DNA of 20,842 bases from UBA6120 sp964495145 (lineage in GTDB: Bacteria; Bacillota_I; Bacilli_A; RFN20; CAG-826): contig CAZBUP010000021.1 in NCBI GenBank assembly GCA_964495145.1, positions 1-20,842 on the forward strand, given 5' to 3'. Positions 15,068 through 20,842 of this stretch are shown in pieces. The notes beneath the pieces are model-generated. The model saw nothing but the letters and a program-made list of their open reading frames with translations. It did no database searches and was not told the origin of the DNA. Made by a program: the position numbers and the translations under genes. Within the stretch, counting starts at the first letter, position 1. Each line of letters begins with the position of its first letter.

Positions 15068-16297
15068 ATGGATATTAATACCATCCGCCAAGCCTTCCCA
15101 ATGCTGAAGAAACCGAAACTGATGCAGGGACACCCGATGATCTATTTCGACAATGCGGCCACGACCTTTAAGCCGCAGCGGGTGCTGGAAGCCATGGATG
15201 ATTACTATAGTAATTACACGGCCAACACCGGCCGGGGCGATTACGATTTGGAGCACATCACCGACACCAAATTCGCCGAAGCGCGCCAAATGGTGGCCGA
15301 TTTCATCCACGCCGATGCCCGAGAAGTCGTGTTCACTTCCGGAGCTTCGATGTCGATCAACCTCATCGCTTACGGCTATGGCCAAAAATATTTGACCGAA
15401 AACGACGAGATCCTTCTGACCCAAGCCGAACACGCCAGCAATGTGTTGCCCTGGTTCAAAGTCCGGGAAATGACCGGATGCAAAATCAATTTCGTGCCTT
15501 TGGATCACGAAGGCCGGTTGACGCCTGAAAACCTCCGTAAAACCATATCCGACAAAACCAAGATCGTGGCCGTGGCCCATGTCACCAACGTGATGGGATA
15601 CCATCTCGACATTAAGGCGTTGGCCGCCGTCGCCCACGAATTCGGCGCCATCATCATCGTCGACGGGGCCCAGAGCGTTCCGCACCTGCCGACCGACGTC
15701 AAAGCCTGGGACATCGATTTTCTCTCCTTTTCCGGCCATAAGATGTGCGGCCCGACCGGGATTGGGGTCGTCTATGGCAAATATGAGCTGTTGGAAAAGA
15801 CCGATCCATTCATGACCGGCGGTGGCATGTCGACTAAGTTCGACATGTGCGGCGACGCGACGTTCCTGAAACCGCCCCATAAATTCGAAGCCGGAACCCA
15901 GAACATCGCCGGGGCGATCGGGCTTGGCGAAGCCATCCGTTTCCTCAATGAAATCGGGATGGACAACATCGCCCGATACGAACGGGAACTCCGTGACTAC
16001 GCCATCGAAAAAATGAAGCAATTGCCCAATCTCGACATCTACAACGAAACGGCTGAAAGCGGCATCATCACCTTCAACGTCAAAAACGTGTTTGCCCAAG
16101 ACGCGGCCACTTATTTGAACTCCAAAGGCATTTGCGTCCGCTCGGGGCAGCATTGCGCCAAAATCCTGATCGATTACCTCGGCGTCGTTGCCACCTTGAG
16201 GTTCAGCCTATACTTCTACAATACCAAAGAGGAGATCGACATTTTCGTTGAAGCCTTGAAGACGGGAGGCGATTTTCTCGATGCCTTTTTCGCTTGA
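15068..16297 (+). CDS. sufS: Cysteine desulfurase SufS
   Basis: SufS removes sulfur from cysteine with pyridoxal phosphate and passes it to SufU. The 409-residue protein matches the group II desulfurase length. Key residues are visible: H122 in QAEHASN, D199 and Q202 in VDGAQS, the PLP lysine K225 in SGHK, and the catalytic C363 in RSGQHCAK. The substrate-binding RFSLYFYNT lies near 378. Two ATGs are available (15062 and 15068); the second is preferred for its ribosome site spacing and its N-terminus MDINTIRQAFP. It lies directly after sufD, and sufU starts 17 nt before its stop, as in Bacillota suf operons. Confidence 0.96.
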   Translation: MDINTIRQAFPMLKKPKLMQGHPMIYFDNAATTFKPQRVLEAMDDYYSNYTANTGRGDYDLEHITDTKFAEARQMVADFIHADAREVVFTSGASMSINLIAYGYGQKYLTENDEILLTQAEHASNVLPWFKVREMTGCKINFVPLDHEGRLTPENLRKTISDKTKIVAVAHVTNVMGYHLDIKALAAVAHEFGAIIIVDGAQSVPHLPTDVKAWDIDFLSFSGHKMCGPTGIGVVYGKYELLEKTDPFMTGGGMSTKFDMCGDATFLKPPHKFEAGTQNIAGAIGLGEAIRFLNEIGMDNIARYERELRDYAIEKMKQLPNLDIYNETAESGIITFNVKNVFAQDAATYLNSKGICVRSGQHCAKILIDYLGVVATLRFSLYFYNTKEEIDIFVEALKTGGDFLDAFFA

Positions 16298-16721
16298 TCC
16301 GACCATGATGCGACAGATCATCATGGACCATTACGAACACCCGCGCAACAAACGAACCCCGGCCGATTCCCGCTATGAGGTCATGCACATGGATTCGGTT
16401 TCTTGCGTTGACAACATCAATATTTACTTATTGATCGATGGCGACATTGTCGCTGATGCCGCTTTTGACGGGGTCGCCTGCGCCATTTCGACGGCGTCGA
16501 CCTCGATCATGACCGAACTATTGATCGGCAAGACACGGGCCGATGCCGAGTACATCATCAAACAATATTTAGCCATGATCCACGAAGAACCTTATGACGA
16601 GGAAGCGCTGCAAGACGCGATCGTGTTCATGAATACCCACAAGCAAGCGGCCCGCATCAAATGCGCCACCCTCGGCTGGAACGGGGCCAAGGAAATCCTC
16701 GAGAAGCATCACCATGAATAA
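16281..16721 (+). CDS. sufU: Sulfur-relay protein SufU
   Basis: SufU is a zinc protein that accepts persulfide sulfur from SufS. The 146-residue product keeps all four zinc ligands at positions matching the Bacillus protein: C42 and D44 (in SCVDN), C67 (GVACAIS) and C128 (RIKCATLGW). DHYEHPRNK near the N-terminus is the family hallmark. The usual PTCGD segment is altered to VSCVD, so the glycine between Cys and Asp is replaced by valine. GGAGG (16265-16269) lies 11 nt before the ATG inside the end of sufS. The C-terminus HHHE overlaps the sufB start by 8 nt. Confidence 0.95.
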   Translation: MPFSLDPTMMRQIIMDHYEHPRNKRTPADSRYEVMHMDSVSCVDNINIYLLIDGDIVADAAFDGVACAISTASTSIMTELLIGKTRADAEYIIKQYLAMIHEEPYDEEALQDAIVFMNTHKQAARIKCATLGWNGAKEILEKHHHE

Positions 16722-18108
16722 AGACAACCTGCCTAACGACTACAAATACGGGTTTCGCGATGACGACACCTCGGTCTACAAGACCAAAAAAGGCTTGTCC
16801 CAAGAAGTAGTCGGCGATATTTCGAAACATAAAGGCGAACCGGACTGGATGCTCCAATTCCGGCTGAAGGCCTTAAAGTTTTTCGAAAACAAACCGTTGC
16901 CTTCGTTCGGACCCGACCTTTCTTTTTTGAATTTCGACAGCTTCACCTATTTCAACCGGCCGAGCCAAGGCGAAAAAACCCGCTGGGAAGACGTCCCACA
17001 GACGATTAAGACCACCTTTGACAAACTTGGGATACCCGAAGCCGAGCAAAAGTATCTTTCGGGGGTAACCGCCCAATACGAATCGGAGGCGGTCTATCAC
17101 AACATGCTCAAGGAAGTCGAGGAGAAAGGCGTCATTTTCCTTTCGACTGACATGGCCTTGAAGCTACATCCCGATCTCGTCAAAAAATACATCAACACAG
17201 TCGTCCCCTACACCGACAACAAGTTTGCCGCCCTCAATAGCGCGGTCTGGTCGGGAGGCTCGTTCATTTACGTCCCTAAAAACGTGACTTTGGAAAAACC
17301 GCTTCAATCGTATTTCCGCATTAACAACGAGAAAACCGGCCAATTTGAACGGACCTTGATCATCGTCGACGAAGGGGCCTCGGTCAATTATGTCGAAGGG
17401 TGCACCGCCCCGATCTACGATAAGGAATCGCTCCACGCCGCCGTGGTCGAAATCATCATTCACAAAGGTGGGAAATGCCGCTACACCACGATCCAAAATT
17501 GGTCGACCAACATCGTCAATTTGGTCACTAAGCGGGCTTATTGCCACGAAGATGCCCAGATGGAATGGATTGACGGCAACATCGGAAGCCAACTCAACAT
17601 GAAATACCCGGCCTGCATCTTGGCCGGAGCCCGGAGCCGGGGCACCTGCATTTCTATCGCGGTCGCCAACCGGGGCCAATACCAAGACGCCGGTGCCAAG
17701 ATGATCCATTTGGGACGCGATACCTCGTCGACCATCGTCTCGAAAACCATCGTTCGCAACGGCGGCATTTCCAATTATCGCGGTTTGGTCAAAATCGGGG
17801 CCAAGGCCTTGAATGCCAAGAGCCACGTCGAATGCGACACCTTGATTTTCGACAACCAATCATCCAGCGATACCATTCCCAAAAACGAAGTCGCCAACAA
17901 TGATTCCTACGTCGAGCACGAAGCCACCGTCAGCCGCATCAGCGAAGAGCAGCTCTTCTATCTCATGTCGCGCGGATTGACGCAAGATCAAGCCACGCAG
18001 ATGATTATCATGGGTTTCATCGAACCGTTTTCGCGCGAATTGCCGATGGAATATGCCGTGGAATTGAACCAGTTGATCAAACTCGACATGGAAGGCAGCG
18101 TCGGCTAA
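16714..18108 (+). CDS. sufB: Fe-S cluster assembly scaffold SufB
   Basis: SufB is the scaffold subunit on which the new cluster is built with SufC and SufD. Its 464 residues match the normal length. The beta-helix core is rich in Cys and His (for example C230, C255, C277, C301). C374 in HVECDTL corresponds to the essential cluster-assembly cysteine of the family, and the C-terminal EHEATVSRISEEQLFYLMSR (401-420) is the shared SufB/SufD block. The start overlaps sufU; the ribosome site is weak (GAGAAG), consistent with translational coupling. mnmG starts 2 nt after its stop. The SufB end is intact, so only SufD in this set is shortened. Confidence 0.97.
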   Translation: MNKDNLPNDYKYGFRDDDTSVYKTKKGLSQEVVGDISKHKGEPDWMLQFRLKALKFFENKPLPSFGPDLSFLNFDSFTYFNRPSQGEKTRWEDVPQTIKTTFDKLGIPEAEQKYLSGVTAQYESEAVYHNMLKEVEEKGVIFLSTDMALKLHPDLVKKYINTVVPYTDNKFAALNSAVWSGGSFIYVPKNVTLEKPLQSYFRINNEKTGQFERTLIIVDEGASVNYVEGCTAPIYDKESLHAAVVEIIIHKGGKCRYTTIQNWSTNIVNLVTKRAYCHEDAQMEWIDGNIGSQLNMKYPACILAGARSRGTCISIAVANRGQYQDAGAKMIHLGRDTSSTIVSKTIVRNGGISNYRGLVKIGAKALNAKSHVECDTLIFDNQSSSDTIPKNEVANNDSYVEHEATVSRISEEQLFYLMSRGLTQDQATQMIIMGFIEPFSRELPMEYAVELNQLIKLDMEGSVG

Positions 18109-18110
18109 CC

Positions 18111-19976
18111 ATGGACTATCAAGTCATCGTCGTCGGGGGCGGCCACGCCGGCCTCGAGGCGGCCATGGCCAGCGCCAATCTCGGCGCTAAAACCCTTTTG
18201 CTGACCCTCAATATCAACATGATGGGCAACATGCCCTGCAATCCTTCGATCGGGGGTTCGGCCAAAGGAATCGTCGTGCGGGAAATCGATGCCCTCGGCG
18301 GCAAGATGGGCATCGGGGCCGACCATGCCTATCTCCAAATGAAAATGCTGAATACCGGCAAGGGACCGGCGGTCCAATGCCTCAGGGCCCAAGCCGACAA
18401 GAAAGCTTACCCGGCCTACATGCAAAAAATGGCGTTGGAAACCAAGAACCTGACCGTTCGGGAAGCCGGCGTAGTCGATTTGCTTCACGATGACAATCAT
18501 GTCTACGGCGTCATATTAACGAGTGGCGAAACATTGACTTCAGCAGCCGTCATTTTAACGACGGGCACCTTCATGGAAGCGACGATTCTCCGCGGCCACG
18601 AAGCCCATAGCGGCGGACCCGACGGGGAACCTCCTTCGCTCGGATTGTCGCCAAATCTAGCCAAGATGGGCATCGAGTTGATCCGATTGAAAACCGGAAC
18701 ACCACCGCGCATCAAACGCGATTCGATCGATTTTTCGAAGATGATACCTCAAACCGGCACGCCTGGCCATCTGGCCTTTTCATATGAAACGAACGAATTC
18801 ATGCCATTGGAAGAACAAGACTTGTGTTACTTGATTTACACGCAGCCGGAGACCCACGCGATCATTCATGAGCATATCAATGACTCGGCGCTTTTCTCAG
18901 GATTGGTAACCGGGGTCGGCCCCCGATATTGCCCGAGCATCGAAGACAAGATCGTCCGCTTTGCCGACAAGAGCCGCCATCAGCTGTTCTTGGAACCCGA
19001 ATCGCGGTATACCGATTCGATGTACCTGCAGGGTTTTTCCACCTCGATGCCGATTGACGTCCAAGAAAAGATGGTCCGCTCGCTGCCAGGACTTGAGAAG
19101 GCCGTCTTCTTAAAGTACGCTTACGCGATTGAATACGACGCCTTGGTGCCGACGCAATTTTATCCGACTTTGGAATTAAAACGGTGGCCGGGTTTATACG
19201 GAGCTGGACAAATCATCGGAACCTCGGGTTACGAGGAAGCAGCTGGGCTTGGCTTGTTGGCCGGCATCAACGCCGTCATGAAAATCCAAGGCCGGGAACC
19301 GGCCATCCTTCGGCGCGACCAAGCCTATATCGGCGTGATGATTGACGATTTGGTCACCAAAGGGACCCAGGAACCATATCGCCTTTTGTCGTCACGGGCC
19401 GAATATCGCTTGTTGCTGCGCCACGATAACGCCGATTTGCGCTTAACTGAACTCGGTCATAAAATCGGGCTGATTGGCCCGGAACGCTTTGACCGTTATC
19501 AAAAAAAGAGCGCCGATTTGCAAGCGGTTTTGTCGATTTTGAAGAAGACCAACATCAAGAATACACCGGTTATCAAGGCCTTTTTGGAACAAGTAGGCAG
19601 TCCAGCCTTCGTCGGATCGATCCCGGCCGTCGAATTATTGAAACGACCGGAAATCGGATTCGTTGACTTGAGTAAACTGATCCCGGAATTGAAAGAACCC
19701 GTCTTAAGCGAAACGGCGATCGAGCAACTCGAGGTCATGGTCAAATTCGAAGGTTACATCCAAAAGCAAATCAAGCAAGCCGAACGCCAAGCCAAACAAG
19801 AAACCATCGCCATCCCCGATAACTTTCAATACGCCAAACTGGACGGCCTTGCCTTGGAGGCGCGCCAAAAACTGCAGAAAATCCAACCTCGGACGATTGG
19901 GCAAGCCAGCCGCATCTCCGGCGTTAATCCAAGCGACATCGCCATGTTAGTACTATACTTAAGGCGAGGGAACTAA
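18111..19976 (+). CDS. mnmG: tRNA uridine-5-carboxymethylaminomethyl modification enzyme MnmG (GidA)
   Basis: MnmG works with MnmE to modify the wobble uridine of several tRNAs, using FAD, NADH and methylene-tetrahydrofolate or related donors. The 621 residues are typical. The FAD-binding GGGHAGLEAA lies at 9-18, PCNPSIGGSAKG and GTPPRIK follow, and GPRYCPSIEDK carries the conserved cysteine. The C-terminal helical domain for MnmE contact (about 540-621) ends SRISGVNPSDIAMLVLYL. The ATG is 2 nt after the sufB stop with no strong ribosome site, so it probably depends on coupling. In many Bacillota mnmG follows mnmE near oriC; here it is preceded by the suf genes instead. Confidence 0.97.
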   Translation: MDYQVIVVGGGHAGLEAAMASANLGAKTLLLTLNINMMGNMPCNPSIGGSAKGIVVREIDALGGKMGIGADHAYLQMKMLNTGKGPAVQCLRAQADKKAYPAYMQKMALETKNLTVREAGVVDLLHDDNHVYGVILTSGETLTSAAVILTTGTFMEATILRGHEAHSGGPDGEPPSLGLSPNLAKMGIELIRLKTGTPPRIKRDSIDFSKMIPQTGTPGHLAFSYETNEFMPLEEQDLCYLIYTQPETHAIIHEHINDSALFSGLVTGVGPRYCPSIEDKIVRFADKSRHQLFLEPESRYTDSMYLQGFSTSMPIDVQEKMVRSLPGLEKAVFLKYAYAIEYDALVPTQFYPTLELKRWPGLYGAGQIIGTSGYEEAAGLGLLAGINAVMKIQGREPAILRRDQAYIGVMIDDLVTKGTQEPYRLLSSRAEYRLLLRHDNADLRLTELGHKIGLIGPERFDRYQKKSADLQAVLSILKKTNIKNTPVIKAFLEQVGSPAFVGSIPAVELLKRPEIGFVDLSKLIPELKEPVLSETAIEQLEVMVKFEGYIQKQIKQAERQAKQETIAIPDNFQYAKLDGLALEARQKLQKIQPRTIGQASRISGVNPSDIAMLVLYLRRGN

Positions 19977-20681
19977 ATGGATCGCGCCCAATTCGAAACC
20001 TGGCTGAAGCAAAACTACCCCGATGTGACCAATCGGCAGATTGAGCAATTCGAGGCTTATCGGCAATTGATCGTCACTTGGAATCAAGCCGTCAATCTCA
20101 TGAGTCGGGCCGACGGGCTTGACCTATATGAGAAGCATTTCGTCGATAGCCTGTTGTTCCCGCTTCCCCATGACGACCGTCATCGGGCTTATCTCGATTT
20201 GGGTACTGGGGCCGGTTTTCCCGGCATCCCGCTCAAAATCATGTATCCCGATGAAACCTTTTATTTATTGGAAGCCACGGGTAAGCGAGCCGATTTCCTG
20301 CGCCGGGTCATCGTCAGCCTCGACTTGATGAAAATCGAAGTCGTCAACGATCGGGCCGAGGATTATGCTTCCTTCTCAAGAGAAACGTTCGATGGGGTCG
20401 TCGCCCGCGCCGTTTCTCCTTTGAACATCCTTTTGGAACTCGCTGCGCCACTTGTCAAACCAAATGGTTTGATCTACACCTATAAAGGCGATCGGGCCGA
20501 CATCGAATTGGTTGAAGCCAGTTTCGCGATGCGGGTTTTGTCGCTCAAACTCGTCGAACACCAACTGGCTACGCTTCCCTATTTGGGCCATAACCGCCAT
20601 CGGCTCGTATTTGAAAAAACGGCGCCGACCTTAGCCCGATATCCGCGTCCTTACTCCGAAATCAAGCGAAAACCGCTATAG
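19977..20681 (+). CDS. rsmG: 16S rRNA (guanine527-N7)-methyltransferase RsmG (GidB)
   Basis: RsmG methylates G527 of 16S rRNA in the 30S subunit using S-adenosylmethionine. The 234 residues match the family. The SAM-binding loop is DLGTGAGFPGIPL at 74-86, followed by a basic segment (ATGKRADFLRR, 100-110) and the acidic strand VVARAVSPL typical of RsmG. GAGG at 19966-19969 precedes the ATG by 7 nt, and the start directly abuts the mnmG stop. mnmG-rsmG adjacency is the normal order in many bacteria. No hairpin terminator is seen after the stop, so transcription may continue beyond the window. Confidence 0.96.
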   Translation: MDRAQFETWLKQNYPDVTNRQIEQFEAYRQLIVTWNQAVNLMSRADGLDLYEKHFVDSLLFPLPHDDRHRAYLDLGTGAGFPGIPLKIMYPDETFYLLEATGKRADFLRRVIVSLDLMKIEVVNDRAEDYASFSRETFDGVVARAVSPLNILLELAAPLVKPNGLIYTYKGDRADIELVEASFAMRVLSLKLVEHQLATLPYLGHNRHRLVFEKTAPTLARYPRPYSEIKRKPL

Positions 20682-20842
20682 AAACGTTGTCTACAATTAG
20701 CCAATTACTTTTGCAGCGCAAATATCAAAATATTGTGATATGTGTTCTTAGTCATATTAAAAAACCAATTAAATCAATCCATCGACAAAACAATCGGAAT
20801 AAACACTAAAATGTCTGTGTTATAATTTTTTATACGGATTGA
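20682..20842. other. AT-rich intergenic tail at the window end
   Basis: This 161-bp stretch has no gene. It holds an imperfect inverted repeat (CAAATATCA/TGATATGTG, 20720-20744, one mismatch, 8-nt loop) and an outward-facing extended -10 near its end. No clear DnaA box (TTATCCACA) or terminator hairpin is seen; TTGTCTACA at 20686-20694 has two differences from a DnaA box. Confidence 0.5.
20818..20826 (+). promoter_or_regulatory. Extended -10 promoter facing out of the window
   Basis: TGT followed by a perfect TATAAT (20821-20826). No recognisable -35 is present. It would serve a gene beyond the right edge, whose identity cannot be seen here. Confidence 0.6.

Noticed and set aside
15011..16153. 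380-residue antisense reading frame opposite sufS
   Set aside because: sufS is unmistakable on the plus strand with all catalytic residues; the antisense frame has no family features.
13438..20681. Mycoplasma genetic code (TGA as tryptophan)
   Set aside because: sufC, sufD, sufS and the flippase gene end in TGA exactly at overlaps with the next start; the standard stop fits, and Trp is TGG.
20686..20694. TTGTCTACA as a DnaA box
   Set aside because: Two differences from TTATCCACA and no cluster of similar sites nearby.

Overview
This window reads as chromosome of a low-complexity, Gram-positive-type bacterium related to Bacillota/Mollicutes. The evidence is a SUF operon in the Bacillota order sufC-D-S-U-B, PrsA-like lipoproteins, YhaM, RecX with a Bacillus-like length, and mnmG followed by rsmG. 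TGA acts as a stop codon: several genes end in TGA inside 4-17 nt overlaps with the next gene, so the mycoplasma code 4 does not apply. Coding DNA has roughly balanced base composition, while promoter regions are AT-rich. An Izemoplasmatales/Acholeplasmatales-like or deep Bacilli lineage is my best guess; the window alone does not prove it.

Layout. (1) 49-636: a solo LemA protein with a strong terminator. (2) 754-1281: a GtrA-family membrane protein that looks leaderless. (3) 1294-4994, minus strand: two half-transporters of an asymmetric heterodimeric ABC exporter (BmrC/BmrD type), convergent with GtrA. (4) 5163-9468, plus strand: a four-gene operon of flippase-like membrane protein, GT4 glycosyltransferase, RecX and YhaM, ending in a bidirectional terminator. 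(5) 9505-9924, minus: a HIT hydrolase with its own -10. (6) 9999-13233, minus: two overlapping lipoprotein genes, one with a parvulin domain carrying a large insertion and the other a divergent relative. (7) 13438-20681, plus: sufC-sufD-sufS-sufU-sufB-mnmG-rsmG, with no gap larger than 2 nt, from one clear promoter. (8) 20682-20842: an AT-rich tail with an outward-facing extended -10.

How the genes fit together. The suf genes make a complete Fe-S assembly machine: SufS desulfurase, SufU sulfur-relay protein and the SufBCD scaffold/ATPase. They are transcriptionally joined to a tRNA-modifying enzyme (MnmG) and a 16S rRNA methyltransferase (RsmG). The flippase/glycosyltransferase pair suggests membrane glycolipid synthesis and translocation. 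The lipoprotein pair suggests extracytoplasmic protein folding. Proximity of yhaM, hit and prsA-like genes recalls Bacilli genomes. No tRNA, rRNA, CRISPR, insertion sequence or phage gene was recognised. No gene-free stretch exceeds 300 bases; the longest is 13234-13437 (204 bp), which holds two divergent promoters.

I did not find a clearly new defence or mobile system. The least explained items are the modified parvulin lipoprotein pair, the unusually short SufD, the suf-mnmG-rsmG operon, and the palindromes between the divergent exporter and glycolipid promoters.
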